Positions 33,943 through 45,954 of a stretch of 64,000 nucleotides of DNA are shown in pieces. The position numbers were made by a program, and so were the translations under genes. Position 1 is the first letter of the stretch, and each line of letters begins with the position of its first letter. The notes beneath the pieces are model-generated. The model was not told the origin of the DNA. It saw only the letters and a list, made by a program, of their open reading frames with translations, and did not search any database. The stretch spans positions 22,033,050 through 22,097,049 of the forward strand of contig JAOANR010000003.1 of assembly GCA_030278955.1 (NCBI GenBank), given 5' to 3'. This DNA is from Hygrophila difformis. Taxonomy: Eukaryota; Streptophyta; Magnoliopsida; Lamiales; Acanthaceae.

Positions 33943-34470
33943 ATTGATTGGTAGAATGATTATGAGCCTATCTGATTTAACCAAATTCCTCATTTGATTT
34001 CAGATGAGAAAATTCTCACTCGCAGTTTGTTTTTCTATGATTATAAACAAAAGTCAATGTCAATCTTTAATGAATGTTGGACTTTATTTCCAAAATCAGT
34101 TTTTAGCCGTTAACAGTTATGTTGCAATATGTCGTGTCACTAGCAACATGTGACTCAAAGTATTAATATATAATTAAAATTGATTAACTCAACATACCAC
34201 AAGAAATGTTCACAATGAAATTTATATATGAAAAAAATTGCAAAATTGGTACTTGATGTAGGTGATGGTAAAGTTGTTATTGATTTTGGAGATGTACAAT
34301 CTGATGTGATATTTCCGGATGATATTCTTATAAACTCTACGGGTGATCCTATAGCGGCAATATTTTAGAGTACATATACAAATATAAACTGCACCACTTC
34401 TAATTCAGACCTTTGTAAAGATAGTGTTATACTAGCCCTTATTAATGAGACTTTCAACAATGGAATTTTC
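33941..34470 (+). pseudogene. Second, duplicated Helitron helicase fragment
   Basis: 33950-34170 matches 24040-24290 and encodes the C-terminal helicase motifs (FSLAVCFSMIINKSQCQSL, NSYVAICRVTS). 34250-34450 matches the middle segment at 24370-24469 plus 33294-33400 (GDGKVVIDFGDVQSDVIFPD, DDILINSTGDP). The order C-terminal then middle is the same in both copies, so a rearranged unit was duplicated. Stops are present. Confidence 0.75.
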
Positions 34471-34800
34471 AGCAAATTGTGGGGAAATTTTCATATTATG
34501 CTTAATACTTATATTTAAATTTTGTTTTATTTTAATTTAAATTTCAAATTAAATAAAAATATTATTTTAATAATTATTTTTATTGATATGTTATGTTTGT
34601 ACGGACAAGCCGCAGAAGCTAAGAAGATTGTATAATATCATTTCTTTGTTAGTTTTAAAAATAAATAAATTATATTATCATATACATCCTCTTTCGAATC
34701 TATATAAAATCATACACATTTTTTATTAATCAAAATATAATTTATTATTAATTTATATAATATAAATATAAATATTATATAAAATATATAATTATGTCCA
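34471..34800. other. Unassigned AT-rich spacer
   Basis: Very AT-rich, with no ORF or repeat recognised beyond oligo-A/T runs. Confidence 0.4.
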
Positions 34801-34809
34801 TCGAGTTAC

Positions 34810-35100
34810 TTGCTAGTTTATTCATATATAGTAGTAGTAGTACTTAATTGTTTCAAAACAGTTTTTAAAAAAAAAAGCGTATATAAAACCCTGTGAATAT
34901 AATTTGGGTATAGAGCTAGAAAAATAAAAAGACAGAAATGGAAATCAAATAACGAAGCCCACAAGAGATGAGAGTATTCCTCATTGGACCATTTACCAAA
35001 AGCCCATGAGGGATGAAAGGACCTCTCCCATTTTTACAATTGCCAATTGGCCTATGGCCTTTTGGCAGGTGGCTTTATTTTAGCTAAAAATGGAAAATTT
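34810..35100. repeat. Dispersed duplicated segment (matches 48845-49130)
   Basis: CATATATAGTAGTAGTA, AACCCTGTGAATATAATTTG, AAGAGATGAGAGTA and GGCAGGTGGCTTTATTT occur here and at 48845-49130 in the same order and spacing. Non-coding. It appears to be the distal part of the segment found at 452 and 5671. Confidence 0.7.
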
Positions 35101-35149
35101 ATATACATTTTTTTTTAATAAAATTCTTCTGAAAATATGAAAAATGTTT

Positions 35150-35600
35150 ACAAATGTCATAAGTTTAATATTTAAAAACTACAAGACGAGAGAATCCAAT
35201 ATGATTCCACTTGGCTATATTTTTCTCGTATAACTATAATATAAATTTAAGTTAAAGTGCTATAATGAACAGTAACAAAAGTCAAATTGTAACATTAAAA
35301 AAAACGGAGGAATTACAACCTTAGTTCCTTAATATTTATCACGGACCCATATTTCACGTAATGCAATATATGTTTTAAATATTTAATAATTCAAATTTCA
35401 TTCAAAGAAAACTATAAAAATTTGATATTTTAAATCTATGCGATTAGACAAATCTAACAAGATCCCACTTGATTATAATTTATCTTATATAATTATATTA
35501 AAAAGTCGAATCAAAGTTATTTAATAAACAATAATAAAAGTTCCGTCACTCCGTTTCACTTAAAAAAGGAACGAGTGAAGTACATTTTAGAATAGGAGTA
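35150..35600. repeat. Decayed Stowaway-type MITE bodies
   Basis: Two stretches (about 35160-35290 and 35340-35580) contain the body sequence shared by the Stowaway copies elsewhere in the window (TTAATATTTAAAAACTACAAGACGAG-like and ACAAGATCCCACTTG-like words). Neither has two clean ends. Confidence 0.5.
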
Positions 35601-35738
35601 TTTAAGATTTATGAGAATAGGAGCAGTATATTTTTGGCAATACTTGTTTGAATATAAAGTATGCATATCTGTAATCTAAAAATATACATAAATTTTAGTT
35701 AATTAATAGGTTTGTTTGGAGTCAGCAGATATCATATA

Positions 35739-36002
35739 CTACCTCCTTTCTCATATAAGTGAACCATTTGCATAGTAGTAACTATTCATTGGGTAACCTT
35801 AACTAATTTTTTAGACATAGTTATATAAGAAAAAACATAGTCATGTGAGATCTTGTTAGATTCGTCTAATCACGTAGTTTTAGAATATCAAATTTTTTAT
35901 ATTTTTTATTTATATACAATTTGAGTTATAAACATCTAAAAATGTGTCTTGGACTGCGTGAAATGCAGGAAGGGTGCATTTATATGAGAACAGAGGAAGT
36001 AG
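35739..36002. mobile_element. Stowaway MITE (Tc1/mariner type)
   Basis: 264 bp with inverted ends CTACCTCCTTTCTCATATAA and (reverse complement) CTACTTCCTCTGTTCTCATA. TA duplications lie at 35737-35738 and 36003-36004. It shares its body with 47449-47709. No coding capacity. Confidence 0.85.
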
Positions 36003-36317
36003 TAGATATACTAGATTTGACCAGTATATTTAATCAGCAGATATGAGGAGTAGGTTTGACTAGCAAATAGAGTAGCTGATTTTTTATCTGCTTTGAATTG
36101 AAGCATATTGATTTTGAGCAGATTTGGCTCAAATGTGCTCTCAAATCTATTGCTTACTAAACAATAACAAATAGCAGATTCATGGTCAAATCTACTAACT
36201 TTAAATATGCTCCACATTCTACTGTCTCCCAAACACAACCAATATCTCGGCCAAATAGTGAGCAGTAGCTAATTTGAACTATCTCAGCACTCATCAATTC
36301 AACTTGTAAGAAGAAAT

Positions 36318-37477
36318 TGTTAGGTCCAGGGATCCAACAAGATGTATATTCTTTATGCATGAGTTCTGTGTAACGAGTTCAGTCTAGCACGTTGAACACA
36401 CAAATTAACAGACCCAGATAAACATGCACAGCGGAATAATATAAACAGCAACAAAAAGCATAAAGAACATAAAAGAGACACAAGGAGATGTTGACCCAGT
36501 TCGGCCTTCCGCTCTGGGGGATACCAATCCAGGAGGTTATTTTACTATGTGTTTCAACCATGGTTTACAACCACACACAATAGCAAAATAAAGAAAATGC
36601 CTTCACTCCAATCGTTGAGCAGAAAATTGTAATGACCAAGAGCCTCCAGCCTTTGGTGTTGATTATCTCCAATCCACTCCAGTCCCCCAAAGCAAACCAG
36701 CTTTGAGTTGCCCTCTCCGAAACCTGTGAAGCACCCCTCCTTGATCTTCTCCTATCAAACAAATGGCAGTGAAATCCTTCTCCTTCTCCGATTCACCCAA
36801 GCCTCAATGACATTCAACATATGTATTCAAAGAAATCGGAATGCCATTGAGGATGAGTTCTCCAGTAGCCTCCTGCGTGATGTATCTTAGCATTCCATGG
36901 CTTGGAAAACTCTTCTTTTACTCACATCTCTGGGGTGATTGTAGTGGATATTTTCTATGTAAATCTCATCCCCTTTGCTGAAGAATGTATGAACTCCTAT
37001 TTATACAAGTAGCTCACCATTCAAGTTGGAATTTCTTTCCAGATTGGGAAAGAGCCGTTGGGAGTTCAGTCCATGAGTTTGAATTTCTTTCCTATTTGGG
37101 AAAGAGGTGTTGGGACTTGACAAGGACGGCAATTCTTCTTTCACTGATCTGGGAAGGAGTTTCTTCATGTTTGTTCTTCCGGTAGGGAAATTCGAGTGGG
37201 TATTCTCCCCCTCAACACCAGGCTTTCTCTTTAACTCATCTTGCTGTTTGGATCTCTCTCGAAAGAGTGTGGCTCTGATACCAATTGTTAGGTCCACGGG
37301 TTAACAACTCGTGTGTTGTTTATTTACTTTGTGCTTCTTTTATTCCGCTGTGCATTTTGTCACACTTGATACCGTAATCTGTTTGTTCATTGGTTGTGTT
37401 CAGACATTGATTGTGTTCAGACACTCTCGTGAACTACTGCACAAAGTTTCTCACTTGCTTAACCCGTGGACCTAACA
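36318..37477 (-). mobile_element. LTR-type remnant with tRNA-Met primer site on the minus strand
   Basis: At the right, 37286-37477 is a 192-bp LTR-like unit with 19-bp inverted ends (TGTTAGGTCCACGGGTTAA). Directly inside it on the minus strand is ATTGGTATCAGAGCCACA, a tRNA-Met primer site. The left end starts TGTTAGGTCCAGGGATC and holds GCACAGCGGAATAA, which matches the reverse complement of the right unit rather than a direct repeat. The two ends are therefore arranged head to head. Flanks GAAAT and GAAAA are nearly alike. No gag or pol seen. Could be a TRIM-like or rearranged element. Confidence 0.45.
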
Positions 37478-38652
37478 GAAAAATCATACGGAAGAAAGAA
37501 AATCTTCCAGCTGCCCTATCGTGCATGAATGACTGTTACTTTACTGAACATTCAAGAAACAGAGATATGAAAATCACTGTCAGTTGAAGGATACAAGAAA
37601 CTAGAATGTACACAAAAAAATAAAACATGTTAGGTACAACGTATCTTTGTCACTTTACCATTTTGCAATCCAATTTCAGGAGTTTAAAAAAATCAAAGCT
37701 TGACCCATAGTCCATACCATTCCTTCCATGGCCATGTGCACAAAAACAAGAAAATAATGGTTGTTGTTAGTAGTAGTTCGTAGTTGAATGCCGACAAGCG
37801 ACGCCACGTGCTCAACATACTACTTGTTTAAAAACATTGTGGGCAAAGTCCACCAGGAACATGGTTTTGTGCCCTAATTGGCGCTCTACCACATGATGTA
37901 CCGATGTGGGAACAATTGAATATATCCATTTCCTTTTTTTGTTGGAAATTAGGGATTGGACATCAAAGGAACAAAAAACAGAGCCCCAATTTGGCATCAT
38001 ATTATGTTGAAATCTTTTTGTCAAAATGAATGCGCGTGACGGGGCAAAGCTTTTCCCAGTTTTTGCCCCTCGATGAATGGCTCTGTCTGTCTGCACCAGC
38101 AAAAAGCCTGTAACTGGATGTGGGTTTTGTCATGTTTTGGGCAAACATTAAAGTTGGGGGAAAAATGGAGATGCCTGTGTCTGTGTGGGTCAAAAAGAAC
38201 ACAAAGGTAGTGAGGGGCAGCTGTTTTCTGGTGGGAAATTTTGACATAAAAGCTGGTTAAGAAAAAGATTTGTTCTTTGGGAGTAGGCAAGTCATTATTA
38301 CCCTAATTTCATTAAATTCAAAGTGATGGGGCCATGTGATTGAAATGGGCGAGTGAAAAAATTTGATCTTCGGATTAAATAGCTGGTGTGTTTCTATCGA
38401 AGAAGGGACGTGGGCCAATCCGGGATTTTGATCAAAAATAAAGAATTTTTATTCATTTTGATTTTTTCTCTCATCAAGACTACTTACAGTGGCATTGGGA
38501 CAAGAATCCCAGATTGCTCAAGAACCAGGAAAACAGTGGATGTAATAACTCCAAGACTCCAACTAACTAACTAACCAGGGGAATTAAACAGGAGTGATAT
38601 GTAATAGTGGTTCAAGCAGGAATACAATTTTAAGTGAGGATTGATTGATTCA
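37478..38652. other. Intergenic flank downstream of ERF003
   Basis: No recognised gene or repeat. Short ORFs on both strands (37812-38102, 38021-38290, 38386-38574) lack family signatures. It includes the 3' UTR of the ERF gene, probably 38580-38652. Confidence 0.45.
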
Positions 38653-39396
38653 TTATTGATCCATTACAGAACAGAGCTCAATTGGTCCGTAATCAAGAAG
38701 CTCCTGAATCATCTGCTCAATGTGATCGTCTTCAACGGATTTGATGAATTGCTGATGTTCATTACTGTTACTGCTGCTGCTGCTGCTGCTGCTATGATTT
38801 GAATTTGATTCGTGTTGATGATGAAGATTGTCATCAACTCTGGGGGATGATGGATCATCATCATTGTTGGCATTCCCAATTACTGCTAGTGCAGGAGGTT
38901 TGTTGGCCACCATTTTCAAGGAGGCCATGTGGCATTTGTGCAGCTTAGCCATGAGTGTGGCGGAGAGCAGCCTACTGGTGGACGATGATGATGATGGCTC
39001 CTCATTCGGATTGTACCCGAAGTTGGTGCGGGCTCTGGGCCCGCCCATAATCCTGGCGGCCTCGTCGTAGGCCTTGGCGGCGTCCTCCGCCGTCTCGAAT
39101 GTGCCCAGCCAAATCCTCGTCTTCCTGAATTGATTTTCAGAAACAGAAGAAACAACAAGAAGCACTACTATTAATTTCTTTTTTAGTACTAATAATAATC
39201 ATCAGAAAAATACTAGTATTATATTAATAATAACAATAATTCAAGAAAACACATTGTAGGGAGTAGTAGTGTTTGTAGAGGGAGGGGAAAAGGGGATAGG
39301 AGGAGATTAGTACAGCAAAGGGTGGCGAATTTCGGAAACCCAGGAGCCCCAATGGCGTTGGCGGACGCCCCGAAAGCGCTGCTGTGGTCGAGCCAT
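38653..39396 (-). CDS. ERF003: AP2/ERF transcription factor, ERF003-like, two exons
   Basis: Exon 1 is 39396-39314 and exon 2 is 39124-38653, with a 189-bp GT-AG intron splitting the AP2 domain; 555 bp, 184 residues, stop TAA. The protein starts [20 protein letters not shown], so the AP2 domain is at the very N-terminus. It continues [20 protein letters not shown] and [12 protein letters not shown], and ends with the acidic motif [20 protein letters not shown] plus CSVMDQ. This combination ([16 protein letters not shown]-terminal IEQMIEELL-type motif) matches Arabidopsis ERF003 (At5g25190) and its close relatives near the SHINE group. It should bind GCC-type promoter elements in the nucleus. 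The intact frame and lack of nearby insertions suggest a functional gene; a Ser/His/Asn-rich linker sits mid-protein. Confidence 0.92.
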
Positions 39397-39479
39397 GAAT
39401 GAGAGCGGAAGGAAGGTGTTTGTGGAAAGGTGAGTGAGTAATTTTAGGAGAAATGGAAAATGGAAGTGGAAGGAGGGGG

Positions 39480-39491
39480 GGTTTAAATAGG
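39480..39491 (-). promoter_or_regulatory. TATA box of the ERF003-like gene
   Basis: On the minus strand CCTATTTAAAC lies about 85-95 bp upstream of the ATG at 39396, a normal plant TATA position. The 5' UTR between them is C/T-rich on the minus strand. Confidence 0.6.
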
Positions 39492-39539
39492 AGCAGACAT
39501 TTTCAGCTGGCAATTGATGTCCCACAGGGTAAGGGAGGG

Positions 39540-40733
39540 GAGGGGCCTTTTCTAGTTTTATGAAGTAAGTATATACTGTAATACTACTTACTATTCACTT
39601 TACCAATCTAAAGGGTGTCAAGAAAGGCAATGTGAATTTGAGAAATCATCATTCCCCAACTAGAGGAGGAGTGCTTATTACAAGCCCGCCCTACTTTGGG
39701 AGTGTGAATCTTTCATCTCCTCTTTCCCCTAAATTGTAATACCCCACATGGACACGGATACTTTTTCCTTTTTGGTTTTGCAACATTCATCCTACAATTG
39801 TAGTACGTATGCCGATACACATTTTCAACGATTAATAACTTAAATTGTATATAATTAAAAATTATAAAAAACAATTGATATTCTAAAACTATAAATTTAA
39901 TTGAATCTAACAAGATTTTACTTGACTGTATTTTTTTCTTACATAACTATGATAAAAATTTGATACAAAGTTAAACTATGAAAAGTGACAAAAACACCAA
40001 TATTGCAAACCCAAAAAGAGGGAGGCAGTATGTGTGAAAACTATGAGTGGTAGATTCAAAGGAATAATATTTATAAATGAATGTGGCTTAGACCTTATAC
40101 ATATCAAAGCCAGTATTCAAGCTGATATACCAATATGGACCAGTAATTTGAGGACTATGGCCATTAGATGCAGTTCGTTTGTGACTTTTAGGGGTGCCAC
40201 CTTCTTATGGAAAAATATAATTTAGAGCTCAATGAGTAAAAATTATTTTTTTTCACAATTATTTAAATATATTTTTTTTTACTTTTGTTAAGAATGAATC
40301 TATTTTTCTAATTGAAATTTATTTTTTCTTATATATATTATTATTATTCGGTTAGTTTTGGATGTTTCTTATATCGCGTAAATTAAAGCTATAAAGAGTT
40401 CAAAACTTCATGGTAAAGCCTTGTATTTGAAATTTGAATTTGCACAATTTAAATCTTAAATTCATTTGGAGTTAATTTATTAGGAAATATAAATATTAAT
40501 CATAAAATTGAACTCCAAAATATCTTATATAATGGAGTAATTTCTTATTAAAACCCAAAACCGTAAATATATTTAAAAAGAAGACTAGATATGCATTTAT
40601 TTAAAGCTAAAGTTAAAATTTAAATTAACTACAATAAAGATTAAAGAATCACCCTAACATTTTTTTTTGGAAATGTTGACTTGAATTCTGCAGGCATAGC
40701 TCAATACACGAACACCGCATGGAATTTAAAACG

Positions 40734-40768
<35 letters not shown>

Positions 40769-40985
40769 AAAACAAAAAAGAAAAAGAAAGAGAAAAATTC
40801 AATGCCCACAAATTCCTCAAGTGTTGCAATATCATATTTTGGGAGGCTAATTAATTGAGTCAATTCGTTCCTAAATTCGATGAAATGGAACCATACGAAG
40901 TTGAATTCAACTTGACTTGCAATTATTATCTTAAAGTGTTTCCTTTATATACCAATTCAAATTAAATTCAAACTCTAATTTAAAT
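39540..40985. other. AT-rich region upstream of ERF003 with MITE remnant and AT microsatellite
   Basis: Contains a decayed Stowaway-type body (about 39790-39990, words like AACTATGATAAAAATTTGAT) and a pure (AT) run at about 40737-40766. No gene recognised; the ERF003 promoter must lie in the nearest part. Confidence 0.5.
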
Positions 40986-41605
40986 TAGGGATGGCAAAAA
41001 AGCCCATACCCAATGGTGAAAACCGAAAACCGAATTTTCGGTTCGGTTTTGGGGGAGTACTATCGGGGATGAGCCGAGGATTGGGGATTTTTTTGGGGAT
41101 TTTATCGGGGACGGGGATGGGGATGGGGGAAGTGGTCCTCGCCCCGGCCCATCCCCGATATGTTTTTTATATTATTTTTATATTTTTATATATTATAATT
41201 AATATTTTATATATTATATTTGATTAAAGTCCATTAATTTGATGTGTTAACTATATATTGGAAACTATTATGAACTTTTAATTTTAATTATGGTTTATTG
41301 TTAAACAATTTATATGGGTGTTTTGATGTATTATTTATATTGAAAGTTGTCTATCTTTTAGAAAACAGAAAGTTGTCTCGAATAATATGACTCTGACCAT
41401 TCCAATTACCGAAAAAATTAAACGTTGGGTTATAAGTGAATCCCCGATAAGGTCCCGATGGGGATCGGGGAAATGATGGTCCCCGATGGGGATCCCCGAT
41501 AAGGTCCCCGACGGGGATTGGGCCGGTTTTGGGATTAAAAATCCTAACGGTTTTGGGGATGGGGATGCTACTCCCCGCCCCAAAACCGGCCCATTGCCAT
41601 TCCTA
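40986..41605. mobile_element. hAT-type non-autonomous element with ATCGGGG repeats
   Basis: Termini TAGGGATGGCAA and TTGCCATTCCTA with perfect 8-bp duplications ATTTAAAT (40978-40985, 41606-41613), as expected for hAT. Subterminal regions are filled with ATCGGGG/CCCCGAT (about 41055-41155 and 41440-41590). No transposase. Confidence 0.93.
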
Positions 41606-41613
41606 ATTTAAAT

Positions 41614-42254
41614 CAAAGCATCACAGCCTTACAAGTTTCCATGGATTAATTTGAACAATTACCTCGATTAGTTCACTATAAATAATGGTACTTCAAACTC
41701 ATTTAATTATATAATCATCACACACAACGCCCATATGGATTTGTCACTAGTCACTACCATATTACCATAAGATGAGATGTATCTTTCCCAAGATTTTGCC
41801 CTACAAACCAAGGGGGATGTTATCTTTATTTTTACACACACACACAATATGAACATTACAACACAAAGATATATACTATGTACAAAGACTGTAATATCCT
41901 TTCATATGCAAGATTGGCAAATTTTGCAGACAGTCCATATGTGGCAGTTCACATCATCCATACATAATATGTCATGGACTTGTGGGTTATGAAGAACCTG
42001 CCCATGTGCTTTACTGTAAGATTTGGACAGCACAAACACACAGTATTTCTATATGTAAGAATAATGCTCTATCTACATACATGTGATTGTGTGAACTTGT
42101 TAAGTAGGTTGCCTAGTTGCATATGATGGTTGATAATTTTGTTGTAGGTTTGTGGCAGCAAATATTGACCACCCATGATTTCCATCACTAAGATTACACT
42201 AAATCCAAGAGTTGGTATAAGTTTAGGATATTTTTGTTTTTTTGACAGGGATAT
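41614..42254. other. Unassigned spacer
   Basis: No gene or clear repeat. ORF 42069-42278 (minus) has no family signature. Confidence 0.4.
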
Positions 42255-42476
42255 GTAATTTTGGAAGCCTAAATTCACTCCTAAGATTAGGTCTCACACA
42301 CACCCACATGCTGCACTTGTCTTATGAATTTCTTTCATTCATTTGAAAATTCTTCTCCATTCAGTTAATTTTGGAAGCCTAAATTCACTCCTAAGATTAG
42401 GTCTCACATACACCCACATGCCACACTTGTCTTGTGAATTTCTTTCATTCATTTGAAAATTCTTCTCCATTCAGTT
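42255..42476. repeat. 111-bp tandem duplication
   Basis: Units 42255-42365 and 42366-42476 both start TAATTTTGGAAGCCTAAATT and end CTTCTCCATTCAGT. They differ at only a few positions (CACACACACCC versus CACATACACCC; CTGCACTTGTCTTA versus CCACACTTGTCTTG). A recent local duplication without coding potential. Confidence 0.9.
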
Positions 42477-42739
42477 TTTTCTTTTCTTTATACTCCCTTT
42501 TTTTTTTTGGCAACAGCGCATATGGGGATATTTTTATTGGAATAGTTTCAATCAAAGTATTGGTAAAGACGACATGGCTCCCATATTGGCACAGCATATT
42601 TTATAACCATTGGATCTAAAACTAATTCAATAGGTTAATATTGATTGCAGGGATAAATTTGTCATTGTACTTTCTAATTTTAAATAGTATAAAATTATAC
42701 TAATGATTACTTTCTTCACTTAATAATTCTGCTCTCCTG

Positions 42740-44424
42740 CTTCCTCCATTTTTAATTTTTTGCTACGGACCCACAGTGCGCGTTGTTCCATTCAAATTTT
42801 AAATCATTAGTAACTCAATTTTAGTACAAATAAAAATTTTAAAACTTAGATATTTAAAAACTACAAGATGAAACGAATTTAATAAGATCTCACTTGACTA
42901 TATTTTAACTTGTATATCTATGATGAAAATTGAAATCAAAGTTGTCCAATGAACAATATAGAATGTCCCATCCCACATGACAAAATGTTCAATACTTCAA
43001 TACAGAATGTCACCTCCCTCATAACAGAATATCAAATACTTCAACACAGAATGTCATATTCCACATGACATAATGTTAAATATTTCAACACAGAATGTCA
43101 TATTCCACATGACAGAATGTTAAATATAACAAAACGGAATGGTTGAAATAGCAAGACAGAATGTTACATATAACAAGATAGAATATCACATTCCCCGTGA
43201 CAGAATGTTAAATACAGCAAAATAGAATGGTTGAAATAGCAAGACAGAATGTTACATATAACAAGACAGAATATCATATTCCACGTGACAGAATGTTAAA
43301 TACAACAAAATAGAATGGTTGAAATAGCAAGGCAGAATGTCACATGTAACAAGACATAATGTAACATATTTCGAGACAAAATATTATATTGTTTGACATT
43401 CTGTTTCGGAATATGTCAACATTCTGTTTGATATGTTTTACCATTCTGTTCTGAGTTTTTGTACATTATGTTGGGAATATAGACATTCTATTTGAAGTAC
43501 GTAAACATTCTGTTTTCAATATATTAACATTCTGTTTGAAATATGTCTTCATTCAAAATGACATTGTGTTTCATTTAAATTGACATTATGTTTCATTCAA
43601 ATTGTCATTCTATTTTTATTTTTATTTTTGAAAAAAACATGCTGAAACCTAACATGTGTTACATTTGTATCATTTATTGTGTTAAAATCTAGGCCTTATG
43701 TTTAACTTAAATTGACATTCTTTCTTAATACATCTAGCATTCTGTTTTGTGCAATATGATATTATGCCTTATTATTTATGTAATATTATGTACCAAAGTC
43801 ATATAAATCTAACAATTATGTTTTCATTCAATATTACATTCTTTGTTAAATTATCATACGTTATATTATACTTCCTCCGTATTTAAATATATTAGTGTTT
43901 GCATAGCAAACACTATATTACTTATTTTTTTATTCGTAAATATTTTAAATCTGTAGAAGGCATCTTTTATAATCATATTAGAAACTTAAGGCAGAATATT
44001 AGACATTTCAATGCATAATGTTAATAACATAATGTTATTATGAATGAAATACATTGACTAAAATATAAGAAAATATTAGATAATTTAAGACAGAATGTCA
44101 CTTCATACAAAACAGAATGTTAGATCCTTCAAGACAGAATGTTAGACAATGTTTATAGCCATTATGTTTCATGAGTTTAGTTATAACCGTTAGATCCAAA
44201 TTTTGCCACTATTCATTATATTGTTTTGATATCACTTTTACCATAGTTATACAAATTAAAATATAACAAAGTTGGATCTTGTTAGATTTGTATTGTCTTG
44301 TAGTTTTTAAAGATTGAACTTTTAGAATTTTTACTTGTACCGAATTTGAGTTATTAATAGTTTAAAATATACAATGGACTGCGTGCACTGTGGGTCCGTA
44401 GCAAATAATAAAAAATAGAGAAAG
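42740..44424. mobile_element. Composite fold-back element: Stowaway arms around ACAGAATG repeats
   Basis: Ends are inverted over about 200 bp, starting CTTCCTCCATTTTTAA and (reverse complement) CTTTCTCTATTTTTTA and sharing TGCTACGGACCCACAGTG. Each arm resembles an almost complete Stowaway body in opposite orientation. TG (left) and TA (right) flank it. The interior (42960-44150) holds dozens of ACAGAATGT motifs, first in plus then in minus orientation. An 86-bp unit repeats about three times at 43090-43335. No ORF. The same motif fills the MITE at 6432-7257. Confidence 0.7.
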
Positions 44425-45101
44425 TATTCTAAAAAGTTGTAAAAGCTACAAAAAGATATAAAGTTAAAATAAATTAATAAGGCAAGTAAAATTACATAAA
44501 TATTATATTCTTCCCACATCTACATCATTAATTTCATTAAAAAATAGATCTAATAACTATTATTTAAAGCAGCATGTACTGGCAATTTTGGTTCCAGTAT
44601 AGGAACCTTTCGTGGTAAAGAATTGAATGGGCTATTAAAAAAGTAATTTTTACATTTGCATTGAGTTAACATAACTGACGAGTGACGACTTAGTCACATG
44701 CATTTATCTGTGCAGGACTGTACTATTTAGGACTTGAAGAAAACAAGATATTTAGAAAAATATTTTGGATGGGACATACCTTGTGATCAAGTACCCAACT
44801 CCCAACATATATGTTGGGATAGGATCCTAATTCTTCTTTTTTATTTCTTCGTAATTTGTGTAGTATGGGTTCCCACCATCATTTCCTAGCATGTATAAGC
44901 TGTTGAGCAAAAAAAAAAAATAATAAAATTACAAAGAAATAAGACAGTGTTGCCATTTTTAGCGAATGTTTAAAGAGATAGATTGTATTTTTTGGATGAG
45001 CCGAAGCCAGGAAACATAGATTGTGTTTGATAATACTATAGTTTTAATGAGTTAAATACCTAATTTATTAATATTTAATAATTGAATTGACGTAATTTTT
45101 T
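44425..45101. other. Spacer with a relative of the 6432 MITE right end
   Basis: 44425-44620 resembles 7120-7285 (AAATTACATAAA, TGTACTGGCA, GGAACCTTTCG). The rest is AT-rich without recognised features. Confidence 0.45.
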
Positions 45102-45883
45102 TCGTCTTGGTTATGGTGCAGATTTTAGTCCGTGTGGACGGTGTGGACGCGCATCACAGCCATTGATCAATTTCATGATCGAACGGTTGTAATGATTAGC
45201 AGGGTTAGTTTCATAATTTTACTTATTAGGTACTTAATCTGTTGAATTCGCAACATATGATATACAATTCAGTGACATGGCATACACAACTCAGCGATGG
45301 AGCCAATACAATTCAGCGACGCGACATATTCAATTCAATTTCATTATTGTATTCATCTCAGCGACATTTGAAGTTAGAGCTGTTTGAAGTTCATTGTGAT
45401 TTTAAACGCATCTCAGTGACGAGCCTTCTCATAATTCAATGACATGGCCAATAGAATTCAGCGACATTTGATATGCAATTCAGCAATATTATTGTATTCA
45501 TTTCAGCGACACAATTTTATACATTTCCGCGACATAGTTCTGTGCATTTGAACGCATCTCAGCGACAGAATCAACACAGTTCAGCGATGTGACATATGCA
45601 ATTTAGCGACAACGCTGATATAATTCAGCGACTTGATATAGTATTGCTCAGTGACATGATATAATATATTTCAGATACATATTTATGCATATCTCAGCGA
45701 CATGTTATGCATATCTCAACGACATAATAGTGTATATTCAGCGACATGGTAAATGTAGAAACCATTATATATTTTTTTGACAATTTTATCCTTTTTAATT
45801 TATAACCGTTAGATCTAATTCAATGGATGAGATTTTGTCTTCATCGTACTTCCAAATATTTTGGAAGCACCATAACTGTTCCC
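45102..45883. mobile_element. Short non-autonomous MULE carrying TTCAGCGAC repeats
   Basis: Ends TCGTCTTGGTTATGGTGC and (reverse complement) GGGAACAGTTATGGTGC share GTTATGGTGC with the 12-kb MULE. The interior has TTCAGCGAC and CTCAGCGAC many times, all on the plus strand. Flanks are T-rich (TAATTTTTT / ATTTTTTTT), an imperfect 9-bp duplication. It is a nearly full-length inverted counterpart of 51921-52670. No ORF. Confidence 0.85.
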
Positions 45884-45954
45884 ATTTTTTTTAGCTAAAT
45901 AAGCTTTCAAAATAGTCTGAGTCTGACCTATTTATAAATAAAAAGTTTGGCCTG

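Noticed and set aside
45242..45442. 66-residue ORF
   Set aside because: Made of the TTCAGCGAC repeats of a short MULE.
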